Origin: Pseudomonadota bacterium
Lineage (GTDB): Bacteria; Pseudomonadota; Gammaproteobacteria; Pseudomonadales; Azotimanducaceae
NCBI GenBank assembly: GCA_027622495.1
Contig: JAQBYL010000225.1
Location: forward strand, 1 to 6,761
Direction of reading: 5' to 3'
DNA length: 6,761 nucleotides
Shown: in pieces, positions 1 to 6,703 of the stretch
Layout: each line of letters starts with the position of its first letter
Numbering within the stretch: position 1 is the stretch's first letter
Translations under genes and position numbers: made by a program
Notes under the pieces: model-generated
Seen by the model: only the letters and a program-made list of their open reading frames with translations
Databases searched by the model: none
What the model was told of the DNA's origin: nothing

Positions 1-118
1 CCTGCTTTTCGTTATTCAGAAATCGACGCAAATCGCGCATGTAGCCCTTATCGAACTCCGCCAGCAGTTCAGCCTTCCAGGCAGCCTGCAGACGAACGCG
101 CTCGCTATCTTCAGACAT
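1..118 (-). CDS. ung: Uracil-DNA glycosylase, N-terminal fragment (cut by window edge)
   Basis: Only the first 39 codons are inside the window; the rest lies beyond base 1. The fragment reads MSEDSERVRLQAAW, then KAELLAEFDKGYMRDLRRFL, then NNEKQ. The pattern W-K-x-x-L-x-x-E-F-x-K-x-Y-M-x-x-L-x-x-F-L-x-x-E-K is typical of the N-terminal helices of family 1 uracil-DNA glycosylases, just before the catalytic GQDPYH motif, which is not in the window. The enzyme removes uracil from DNA to start base-excision repair. The ATG overlaps the end of lysS in the string ATGTCTGA, so the two genes share 8 nt. No strong ribosome binding site precedes it, so translation is probably coupled to lysS. The assignment rests on this short N-terminal match; the catalytic part cannot be seen. 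Confidence 0.8.
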   Translation of the reverse strand, partial: MSEDSERVRLQAAWKAELLAEFDKGYMRDLRRFLNNEKQ

Positions 119-1595
119 TACCCGGTCGCATCAACGGGAACAGCAGCACGTCGCGGATCGATGGGGAATTGGTCAGAAGCATGACCAGACGATCGATACC
201 GATACCTTCCCCGGCGGTGGGCGGCAGGCCATATTCGAGCGCTTCAACATAGTCAGCGTCAAAGTGCATGGCCTCCAGATCCCCTTCGCTTTTCTGCTTC
301 GCCTGATCGCGGAACCGCTCAGCCTGATCATCGGGATCATTGAGTTCCGAGAAGCCGTTGGCGATCTCCCGTCCGCCCACGAACAACTCAAAACGATCGC
401 TCAGATCGGGGTTATCGCGGTTGCGTCGTGACAGCGGCGATACTTCAATCGGGTAATGCGTGATGAAGGTGGGAGCAAACAGTTTTTCTTCTACCCGGGC
501 TTCAAACATGGCCATCTGCAACCTGCCGATCCCCCAGCTGGCCTCGACTTTCTGGTTCATCGCCGCCAGGGTGTCGCGCATAAACTGCGGGTCTTCCACC
601 TGACTTTCGCTGAAACCGGCTTCGACGACGATCGACTCAGCCATGGTCAGTTGCAAGGGTCGCTTACCGAAGTCGATATCGGTTCCTTGATAGTTGAACG
701 CACTCCTACCTAGCACTTTGGTGGTTAATTCCGCAAGCAGGTCACCGGTCAATTCGATGAGATCGCGGTAATCGGCATAGGCCCAGTAAAACTCGAGCAT
801 GGTGAACTCGGGATTGTGCCGGGTACTCAAGCCTTCATTGCGAAAACTGCGGTTGATTTCAAATACGCGCTCAAAGCCACCTACGGTCAGTCGCTTCAGG
901 TACAGCTCCGGTGCGATGCGCAGGTACAGCTCAAGGTCCAGGCTGTTGTGATGGGTGACGAAGGGTCGAGCAGCTGCACCACCCGGGATCGCATGCATCA
1001 TGGGTGTTTCGACCTCGAGGAAGTCGCGTTCAACAAAGAAATGGCGCAGGTGGTGCAGAATCTGCGAGCGCGTCCGGAAGGTGCTGCGCGTCTCTTCATT
1101 CATGATGAGATCCAGGTACCGGCGCCGATAGCGGGCCTCGGTGTCTGTCAGACCGTGCCACTTTTCCGGAAGTGGCCGGACGGTCTTGTTGAGCAGACGG
1201 ATGTTGGAAGTTGCCACCGTGAGTTCGCCCTTGTTGGTTCTCATCAGGGTTCCTTCAATACCGACGATGTCGCCGATATCCCACAGATCCTTGAATTCCT
1301 GATAACCGGCCTCGCCGAGACCATCGCGGGTGAGGTAACACTGGATCTGCCCGCTCACATCGCTCAACGTGACGAAGCTTGCCTTGCCCATCACCCGCTT
1401 GAGCATGACCCTGCCGGCCACCGCGGTTGCAACCAGACTGTCTTCAAGTGCTGCTTTGTCCTGCCCGGCGTATCGCTCCTGCAGTGCGGCTGCCAGATCC
1501 TGACGGCGGAAGTCGTTGGCATAGGCATCGTCTGTTTCGCGCCAGCGGCTCAGTTTTTCGCGCCGGGTACGGATGATGTCGTTGTCGTCGCTCAT
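111..1595 (-). CDS. lysS: Lysyl-tRNA synthetase (class II)
   Basis: Charges tRNA-Lys with lysine in the cytosol. Numbering here follows the longer ATG at 1601 (496 aa); E. coli LysS is about 505 aa. An OB-fold anticodon-binding domain spans about residues 58-140 (VAGRVMLKRVMGKASFVTL). The class II catalytic core follows: motif 1 around 178-203, motif 2 around 245-272 with FRNEGLSTRHNPEFTMLEFY and its ATP-binding Arg254, and motif 3 around 463-492 with GEGIGIDR and Arg471. These are the class IIb lysine-type signatures and the gene is intact. Two in-frame ATGs lie at 1601 and 1595. The only Shine-Dalgarno-like GGA is 1 nt from the first and 7 nt from the second, so 1595 (MSDDN, 494 aa) is preferred. 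The gene starts about 20 nt after prfB, a neighbour pair also found in E. coli, and overlaps ung. Confidence 0.97.
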   Translation of the reverse strand: MSDDNDIIRTRREKLSRWRETDDAYANDFRRQDLAAALQERYAGQDKAALEDSLVATAVAGRVMLKRVMGKASFVTLSDVSGQIQCYLTRDGLGEAGYQEFKDLWDIGDIVGIEGTLMRTNKGELTVATSNIRLLNKTVRPLPEKWHGLTDTEARYRRRYLDLIMNEETRSTFRTRSQILHHLRHFFVERDFLEVETPMMHAIPGGAAARPFVTHHNSLDLELYLRIAPELYLKRLTVGGFERVFEINRSFRNEGLSTRHNPEFTMLEFYWAYADYRDLIELTGDLLAELTTKVLGRSAFNYQGTDIDFGKRPLQLTMAESIVVEAGFSESQVEDPQFMRDTLAAMNQKVEASWGIGRLQMAMFEARVEEKLFAPTFITHYPIEVSPLSRRNRDNPDLSDRFELFVGGREIANGFSELNDPDDQAERFRDQAKQKSEGDLEAMHFDADYVEALEYGLPPTAGEGIGIDRLVMLLTNSPSIRDVLLFPLMRPGNV

Positions 1596-1616
1596 GTTCA
1601 TGTCCGTTTAAGGAAT

Positions 1617-2715
1617 TTACAGACCCGCTTTCAGTGAGCCTTCAATAAAACTATCGAGGTCGCCGTCGAGCACCGAGTTGGGATCTGTCCGTTCGATCTG
1701 GGTTCGCAGATCTTTTACCCGCGACTGGTCGAGCACGTAGGAACGGATCTGGCTGCCCCAGCCGATATCCGCTTTGGCGTCTTCGATCGCCTGCTGCTCA
1801 GATCGCCGCCGCAGCATCTCAAGTTCATAAAGTTTAGCTCGTAACTGCTTGTAAGCTTTATCTTTATTCTGGTGCTGAGATCGTTCGCTCTGGCACTGCA
1901 CGACGGTGTTGGTCGGTAGATGAGTCAGCCGCACTGCCGAATCAGTCCGGTTAACGTGCTGACCGCCGGCCCCGCTGGCACGGTAGGTGTCGGTACGAAC
2001 GTCTGCCGGATTGATGTCGATTTCGATGTCATCTTCAATTTCCGGCGAAACAAACACAGAGGCAAACGAAGTGTGGCGACGGTTCCCCGCGTCAAACGGT
2101 GACTTGCGGACCAGGCGATGGACACCGGTTTCGCTTCTCAACCAGCCGAACGCGTGATCCCCACTCACAAGCGCGGTAGCACTTTTGATCCCTGCCACTT
2201 CACCTTCGGAAAGTTCAGTAATCTGCGTTTCGAAACCTTTCTTCTCAGCAAAGCGCAGGTACATACGCAGAAGCATTTCGGCCCAGTCCTGTGCTTCTGT
2301 ACCACCAGAACCGGCCTGGATCTCGAGATAGGCGTTCGCCGGATCCATCTCACCCTGGAACATGCGGCGGAATTCAAGGGCTTCCAACTGATCGTCAAGC
2401 TCATCCAGCTCTTCATCGATCTCATCCAGAGCGGAACGGTCACCTTCTTGCGTGGCAAGCTCAGCCAGCTCACCGAGGCCTTCGATCCCGTCCTGCAAGG
2501 TACTCAACAACGACACGATCTGCTCAAGTCCGGCGCGCTCCTTGCCCAGCATCTGAGCGCGATCCCGGTCGTCCCAGACCTTGGGATCACTCAGCTCAAG
2601 ATCAACTTCCTGAAGGCGTTCGCGTTTGCTATCGAAGTCAAAGATACCCCCTGAGCAGCTGATCGCGCTCACTGAGGCCCTTGATACGTTCGCGAATTGA
2701 CGTGATTTCTACCAT
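1617..2715 (-). CDS. prfB: Peptide chain release factor 2, with programmed +1 frameshift
   Basis: Recognises UGA and UAA stop codons and triggers peptide release on the ribosome. The coding sequence is complement(join(1617..2639,2641..2715)). Codons 1-25, starting at ATG 2715 (MVEITSIRERIKGL...), end at CTT followed by an in-frame TGA. Skipping T2640 moves reading into the +1 frame (GAC TTC GAT). The joined product is 365 aa, the same length as E. coli RF2. Visible motifs are the stop-codon-reading SPF tripeptide at 205-207, the peptidyl-tRNA hydrolysis GGQ at 250-252 (SGAGGQHVNRTDSA), and Ala246 where E. coli K-12 has Thr. The acidic coiled-coil domain 1 is at about 40-115. Reading only the downstream frame from ATG 2672 would give a false N-terminus of 11 residues (MSAISCSGGIF). 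recJ ends 43 nt upstream. No strong ribosome binding site is visible. Synthesis is expected to be autoregulated through the recoding site. Confidence 0.97.
2637..2652 (-). promoter_or_regulatory. prfB +1 programmed frameshift (recoding) site
   Basis: The minus strand reads AGGGGGTATCTTTGAC. It contains an internal Shine-Dalgarno-like AGGGGG (2647-2652), the TAT spacer codon, the slippery CTT codon (2641-2643), the in-frame TGA (2638-2640) and a C after the stop that favours slow termination. This matches the well-studied E. coli element. When RF2 is scarce, the ribosome pauses at UGA and the CUU-bound tRNA-Leu slips +1 to UUU, so full-length RF2 is made. When RF2 is plentiful, a 25-residue peptide is released. 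The mechanism is established knowledge; the site itself is seen directly. Confidence 0.97.
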
Positions 2716-2758
2716 GTCTTTTACAAAGGTACCGCGTGGGTTAAAAAAGCGCGCCAGT

Positions 2759-4474
2759 TTACGGCAACGGCTTGAGATGCTCCACCACCAACTGCAGGGT
2801 GGGGTATTGACCGTAATCGTTCTTCTGCAACCGATACACCAGCAGTATCCGTATGGTGCCATCCGGAAGAGGCCCCCGTCGAAATGCAATCGCATCGAGT
2901 AATCGACCACCATGTCTGACCACTAGCTTGAGATGATGCTCACCCACGATGCGCTGGCTGACCAGGTCGAATTCACCATGAAACTGTGGTTCGGGAAACG
3001 CCTGGCCCCAGGGTCCGGCAGCGGTCAGTACCTGCGCCACATCAAGGTTCAGATCGGCGGTAGCCAGTTCGCCATCCGTCACTATGGTTCTGCTGAGCGC
3101 GGCGGCATCCAGGTGCGACGCGACTGCCTGATCAAAGGCCATCGCAAAGCGCGGATAATGCACCCGCTTGATGTTGAGTCCCGCCGCCATCGCATGCCCG
3201 CCGAACCGCCCCAGCATCCCCGGATACTGGGCGTTAAGTTCGGCAAGTACATCGCGCAGATGCAGACCCGGCAACGAACGGCCTGAGCCTTTGAGTTCAT
3301 CTGGCGCTGCAGTCCCAGCTTCGGCAAACGCAACCACCGGTCGATTGAGTTTTTCGCGCAACCTGCCTGCCACAATGCCCACAACACCCTGGTGCCAGCT
3401 TTCGTCGTAGACACAGACCCCGAATCGATTGCCTACATCGATCTGATGGCCGGCCACGATCAGTTCTGCATCGCTGACCATGTCCTGCTCGAGTTCGCGC
3501 CGTACTACATTCAGTTCATCCAGTGCACTTGCCAGTGTGCGCGCCTCAGCGAGGGTTTCAGCCAGAAGGCAGCGTATACCCATGCTCATGTCAGAAAGCC
3601 GACCGGCCGCATTGATTCTGGGACCGATGGCAAAGCCCAGATCAGAAGTCTCAAGTGTTGCGAGATCGCGCTTCGCCCGTTCGCATAGAGCTTTGATGCC
3701 TGGGCGGCAACGGCCCTGGCGGATGCGCAGCAAGCCCTGGTACACCAGAATCCGGTTGTTGCGATCCAGTGGAACCACGTCAGCCACAGTCCCGAGCGCA
3801 ACCAGATCGAGATAGTCTGCGAGGTTAGGTGGTTTGCCCTTAAACCAGGCCTGTGCGCTGAGTTGCGCACGAACAACACTCAGCAGGTAATAGATCACCC
3901 CGACGCCTGCCATAGCCTTGCTCGGAAAACCGCAGTCAGAATGGTTGGGATTAACGATCGCGAAGGCTGCAGGCAGTTCATTGCCGGGCAGATGGTGATC
4001 AGTGATCACCACGTCGATCCCGAGTTCCCTGGCCCGCGCAACCCCACTGACACTGGACACCCCGTTGTCGACGGTAATCAACAGATCAGGCGAACGCTTT
4101 GCCGCCACATCGACGATCTCGGGTGAAAGACCGTAACCAAATTCGAATCGGTTCGGCACCAGGTAATCGACGTCGTGATGCCCGAAGGCACGCAGAACCA
4201 GAACCGCCAGCGCCGAAGCGGTGGCGCCATCAGCATCGAAATCACCAATGATCAGAATTCTGGCCTTGCGCTGAATTGCATCGACAATCCGCTGTGCAGC
4301 GATGTCCACATCGCGAAGTTGCGATGGGTTTAACAACCCCTGCATACGGTGGTCAACTTCGTCGCGTGAGCGCACGCCTCTGGCGAGGTAAATGCGCTCC
4401 AGAAAGGCAGGCACGCCCTCCAGCCGCAGGTTTGTATCAACCGGTCTGGGTACGACGGCTACATCGTCGTTCAT
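2759..4474 (-). CDS. recJ: Single-stranded-DNA-specific 5'-3' exonuclease RecJ
   Basis: Degrades single-stranded DNA 5' to 3' in RecF-pathway recombination, mismatch repair and base-excision repair. The product is 571 aa, against 577 in E. coli, and aligns along its whole length. The DHH phosphoesterase core shows GDFDADGATASAL at 77-89 (metal-binding Asp78, Asp80, Asp82), TVDNG with Asp136, TDHHLPG with the DHH triad at 159-161, and GTVADVVPLD with Asp232. The DHHA1 domain carries KGSGRS at about 395-400 and GRFGGHAMAAGL at 422-433. The C-terminal OB-fold region contains AGPWGQAFPEP (about 486-496). All expected catalytic residues are present. The ATG at 4474 has only a weak AAGG about 12 nt upstream. 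recJ lies 41 nt after hom and 43 nt before prfB. The recJ-prfB-lysS order is conserved in many gammaproteobacteria. Confidence 0.97.
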   Translation of the reverse strand: MNDDVAVVPRPVDTNLRLEGVPAFLERIYLARGVRSRDEVDHRMQGLLNPSQLRDVDIAAQRIVDAIQRKARILIIGDFDADGATASALAVLVLRAFGHHDVDYLVPNRFEFGYGLSPEIVDVAAKRSPDLLITVDNGVSSVSGVARARELGIDVVITDHHLPGNELPAAFAIVNPNHSDCGFPSKAMAGVGVIYYLLSVVRAQLSAQAWFKGKPPNLADYLDLVALGTVADVVPLDRNNRILVYQGLLRIRQGRCRPGIKALCERAKRDLATLETSDLGFAIGPRINAAGRLSDMSMGIRCLLAETLAEARTLASALDELNVVRRELEQDMVSDAELIVAGHQIDVGNRFGVCVYDESWHQGVVGIVAGRLREKLNRPVVAFAEAGTAAPDELKGSGRSLPGLHLRDVLAELNAQYPGMLGRFGGHAMAAGLNIKRVHYPRFAMAFDQAVASHLDAAALSRTIVTDGELATADLNLDVAQVLTAAGPWGQAFPEPQFHGEFDLVSQRIVGEHHLKLVVRHGGRLLDAIAFRRGPLPDGTIRILLVYRLQKNDYGQYPTLQLVVEHLKPLP

Positions 4475-4515
4475 GAGTCTAGTGAGCCTTAAAAGAGAAT
4501 CGCCTGTTCAGCGTA

Positions 4516-5805
4516 TCACGTGAGATGTTCTACCCGGATTCTTGCAATCGTATCGTACACCTCGGGGAGTTTTTGCACCTCCATCAGTGCTGCATCCAGC
4601 ACACTCTCAGCCACTTCGTGGGTGAGAATGATGATCGGCACCCGGGTCTGGTCATCAACTTTTTTCGCCGCGCGTTCGCGCTGAATCACGGCCTCAATGC
4701 TGATCCCGTTGTTCGACAGAATTGTCGCCACTTTGGCGAACACCCCTGACCGGTCGAGGCTCGGGATGCGCAGGTAGTAGGCCGAAACGATATCCGAAAT
4801 ATTCAGCATTTGCGGTCGGCCGTGCCCTGGACGTGCCACTGACTGGTTGCCTCGGGCGATGTCAATCAGATCGGCGACCACGGCGGAAGCCGTAGGCCGC
4901 TCACCAGCCCCGGCACCGTAGTACAGCGTCGGGCCGGTGGCATCTCCGTTAACCAGTAGCGCGTTCATCACACCGTCGGCTTTGGCAAGCATGTTATCTT
5001 CCGGCACCAGGGTTGGATGCACACGCATTTCTACACCCTGATCAGTCTGCCGGGCGATACCCAGGTGCTTGATCCGATAACCCAGTTCGCGCGCATACTC
5101 GAGGTCTTCCGGTCGAATCGCGGTAATGCCTTCGGTATAGACCGCGTCGAAACGGATGTTCATGTCAAAGGCAATCGCGGCCAGAATGCTCAACTTGTGC
5201 GCAGCATCGATCCCTTCCACGTCAAAGGTCGGATCTGCCTCGGCATAGCCCAGTTGCTGCGCTTGTGCGAGCACATCTTCAAACGCCCGCCCCTCATTTG
5301 TCATCGCCGTCAGAATAAAATTGGAGGTGCCGTTGATGATGCCAGCGAGCCAATGCACCTTGTTGGCCGCCAGGGATCGCGCAAGCGCGCTGATCACGGG
5401 CACACCACCTGCAACCGATGCTTCGAAATTCAGGCAGATGTTGTTCTTTCTGGCCAGGTTGATCAGCTCATCACCCCGCGCCGCAATGAGTGCTTTGTTG
5501 GCGGTAACTACATGTTGATGTGCGCTCAAGGCACCCACCACAAGATCCGCTGCGGTGTCTACACCACCAATCAATTCCACCAGTACGTCCACTCGATTGT
5601 TACCGACCAGCGTTTGCACATCAGTGGAGAACGGTGCGCCATACAGATCCACATCCGGTTTGGCACGACGCGATGCGACTGCCACCACCTCAAGCGGGCG
5701 ACCTGCGCGCAGGGTTAAGAGATCTCGCTGAGTGGAAAGGATGTCGAGAACGCCTTTGGCAACGGTCCCGAGACCGGCAATGCCGATACGAAGTGGCTGC
5801 TGCAA
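4516..5805 (-). CDS. hom: Homoserine dehydrogenase (monofunctional, with C-terminal ACT domain)
   Basis: Reduces aspartate semialdehyde to homoserine with NAD(P)H, the branch point to threonine and methionine. The product is 429 aa. An N-terminal Rossmann fold has GLGTVAKG (11-18) and VELIGG (76-81). The catalytic region has TANKAL with Lys104, AGIINGTSNFIL (154-165), and a block holding Glu189, Asp195, Asp200 and Lys204. The spacing of these four residues equals that of the key residues of the yeast enzyme (Glu208, Asp214, Asp219, Lys223). An ACT domain begins near AYYLRI (342-347) and probably mediates threonine feedback. There is no aspartokinase domain, unlike E. coli ThrA. The start is TTG at 5805. 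An in-frame TAG at 5815-5817 leaves only three codons above it and no in-frame Met occurs before residue 168, so TTG is effectively forced. An AGGT lies 8 nt upstream, inside the end of dsbC. thrC, often next to hom, is absent here. Confidence 0.96.
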   Translation of the reverse strand: MQQPLRIGIAGLGTVAKGVLDILSTQRDLLTLRAGRPLEVVAVASRRAKPDVDLYGAPFSTDVQTLVGNNRVDVLVELIGGVDTAADLVVGALSAHQHVVTANKALIAARGDELINLARKNNICLNFEASVAGGVPVISALARSLAANKVHWLAGIINGTSNFILTAMTNEGRAFEDVLAQAQQLGYAEADPTFDVEGIDAAHKLSILAAIAFDMNIRFDAVYTEGITAIRPEDLEYARELGYRIKHLGIARQTDQGVEMRVHPTLVPEDNMLAKADGVMNALLVNGDATGPTLYYGAGAGERPTASAVVADLIDIARGNQSVARPGHGRPQMLNISDIVSAYYLRIPSLDRSGVFAKVATILSNNGISIEAVIQRERAAKKVDDQTRVPIIILTHEVAESVLDAALMEVQKLPEVYDTIARIRVEHLT

Positions 5806-5806
5806 T

Positions 5807-6547
5807 TTAGAGACCTATCGCGTTCGCAAGAGATTCCGCTGGCATGTACCCCGGGAGCAGGCGACCATCTGCGAGCACGATTGCCGGTGTGCCGCTGATG
5901 CCGATCTTCTGGCCAAGCTCATACTGATCTGCGACTGGATTTGCACAGGTCTTTGACGGGATGGTGTCACCAAGTTTGAGGCTGGTGATCGCTGCTTTCT
6001 GATCATCAGCACACCACGCAGACACAATCTTGAAATAGGAATCTGAATCGACACCGGCGCGTGGATAGGCCAGATAGCGGACTTCGATGCCCAGACCATT
6101 CAACTCCGCCATTTCCTGGTGCAGCTTTCTGCAATAACCGCAATCAACGTCGGTGAAGACGTTAATCACCGCCTTTGTCGGGCCCTTTGGTTGAAACACA
6201 ACCATGTCCTTAACATTGACCTGTTCCATAAGATCGCGGCGATAGTCTGAACGACGGTTTTCCGCCAGATTGACGAGGCTTGTGTCTGTCAGTTCATACA
6301 TGTCGCCAGCAAACAGGTACTTCCCGTCAGCAGTGCCGTACAGATAGGTTCCGCCAGGCAGTTCCAGGGCAAAAATACCGGGCAGCGGTGTGGATGACAC
6401 ACTTTGCACTGGCAGGTCGGGACGCAGTTTGACTAACCGTTCCCGAAGAATTGAACCATCATCGCTATCGCCGGCGAGGGCCAACGGGGCTGCCGACACA
6501 ATCAGGACACAGACAAGGTTCTGAACCCAGTTCAAACAACTTTTCAT
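5807..6547 (-). CDS. dsbC: Thiol:disulfide interchange protein DsbC (periplasmic disulfide isomerase)
   Basis: Rearranges wrong disulfides in exported proteins as a V-shaped dimer kept reduced by DsbD. From ATG 6547 the product is 246 aa, against 236 in E. coli. A signal peptide (MKSCLNWVQN, a hydrophobic core, then APLALAG) predicts cleavage after about residue 25. The dimerisation domain spans roughly 27-85. The thioredoxin-like domain carries the active site DVDCGYCRKLH with Cys136 and Cys139, the cis-proline GISGTPAIVL with Pro221, and a second cysteine pair Cys179/Cys201. The spacings match the second, structural disulfide of E. coli DsbC (Cys98, Cys101, Cys141, Cys163 in the mature protein). 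GAAGG lies 7 nt upstream of ATG 6547. An in-frame GTG at 6622 with its own GGAG would add 25 residues containing four TERL repeats; this longer form is possible but would bury the signal peptide. The gene follows xerD, as in Pseudomonas, and ends 1 nt before hom. Confidence 0.94.
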   Translation of the reverse strand: MKSCLNWVQNLVCVLIVSAAPLALAGDSDDGSILRERLVKLRPDLPVQSVSSTPLPGIFALELPGGTYLYGTADGKYLFAGDMYELTDTSLVNLAENRRSDYRRDLMEQVNVKDMVVFQPKGPTKAVINVFTDVDCGYCRKLHQEMAELNGLGIEVRYLAYPRAGVDSDSYFKIVSAWCADDQKAAITSLKLGDTIPSKTCANPVADQYELGQKIGISGTPAIVLADGRLLPGYMPAESLANAIGL

Positions 6548-6562
6548 ACCACTACCTTCATT

Positions 6563-6613
6563 CAATCGTTCCGTCAGTCTTTCCGTCAGTCTTTCCGTCA
6601 GTCTTTCCGTCAG
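6563..6613 (-). repeat. 12-bp tandem repeat (ACGGAAAGACTG) upstream of dsbC
   Basis: On the minus strand the 12-mer ACGGAAAGACTG occurs three times exactly (6575-6610), preceded by a matching CTG (6611-6613). It is followed by a fourth unit differing at two positions, ACGGAACGATTG (6563-6574). The plus strand shows CCGTCAGTCTTT in tandem. The unit is a multiple of three and lies in frame with dsbC with no stop between, where it would encode Thr-Glu-Arg-Leu four times. Near-perfect identity of the three units suggests recent expansion by slippage. It may be untranslated leader or an N-terminal extension of DsbC; the sequence alone does not decide. Confidence 0.9.
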
Positions 6614-6619
6614 CCCTGC

Positions 6620-6633
6620 CACTGCCCTGCTCC
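6620..6633 (-). promoter_or_regulatory. Alternative GTG start with GGAG ribosome binding site for extended dsbC
   Basis: On the minus strand a GGAG (6630-6633) lies 7 nt before a GTG codon (6620-6622), an ideal Shine-Dalgarno distance. The GTG opens a frame that runs through the TERL repeats into dsbC without a stop, adding 25 residues to the N-terminus. A competing and more conventional start is ATG 6547, also with a good GAAGG. Whether ribosomes use the GTG is inference. Confidence 0.35.
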
Positions 6634-6661
6634 GTTGCGTGCGGGGAATTCCAGGCGCGGT

Positions 6662-6691
6662 ATTTTAGACTAGAAGCAGGCAAATAGTTGC
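6662..6691 (-). promoter_or_regulatory. Candidate promoter for dsbC and downstream genes
   Basis: The minus strand in the xerD-dsbC gap holds GCAACTA (6685-6691), a 15-nt spacer and TCTAAA (6664-6669). These resemble the RpoE (sigma E) -35 GGAACTT and -10 TCTGA/TCAAA elements at a permitted spacing. Overlapping the second element is TAAAAT (6662-6667), which matches the sigma-70 -10 consensus at five of six positions but has no good -35 at 16-18 nt. E. coli dsbC is reported to belong to the sigma E envelope-stress regulon, which makes the first reading plausible. Transcription would start near 6655, upstream of both possible dsbC starts. This is pattern matching by eye. Confidence 0.3.
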
Positions 6692-6703
6692 GAACGATTT
6701 CAT

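Noticed and set aside
816..1637. Long open frame of 273 codons on the plus strand opposite lysS
   Set aside because: It lies entirely antisense to a well-supported lysS. Its translation shows no recognisable domain and looks like the codon-biased complement of a GC-rich gene.
2638..2640. In-frame TGA early in prfB, suggesting a pseudogene
   Set aside because: It sits in the canonical AGGGGG-TAT-CTT-TGA-C recoding site and the joined frames give a full 365-aa RF2, so it is programmed frameshifting.
2118..2654. Open frame of 178 codons on the plus strand opposite prfB
   Set aside because: Antisense shadow of a fully conserved RF2 gene with no protein-like features.
2716..2775. Possible terminator after recJ (GCGCGC followed by six T on the minus strand)
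   Set aside because: The only stem available is about 3-4 base pairs (GCC...GGC), too weak for an intrinsic terminator, and recJ-prfB look co-transcribed.
5017..5718. Open frame of 233 codons on the plus strand opposite hom
   Set aside because: Antisense shadow of hom; no family resemblance and no ribosome binding site that would favour it.
6614..6661. Short open stretch upstream of GTG 6622, in frame with dsbC, as a separate leader peptide
   Set aside because: There is no stop between GTG 6622 and dsbC, so it cannot be a separate peptide, and no start codon was found between the TAA at 6665-6667 and the GTG.
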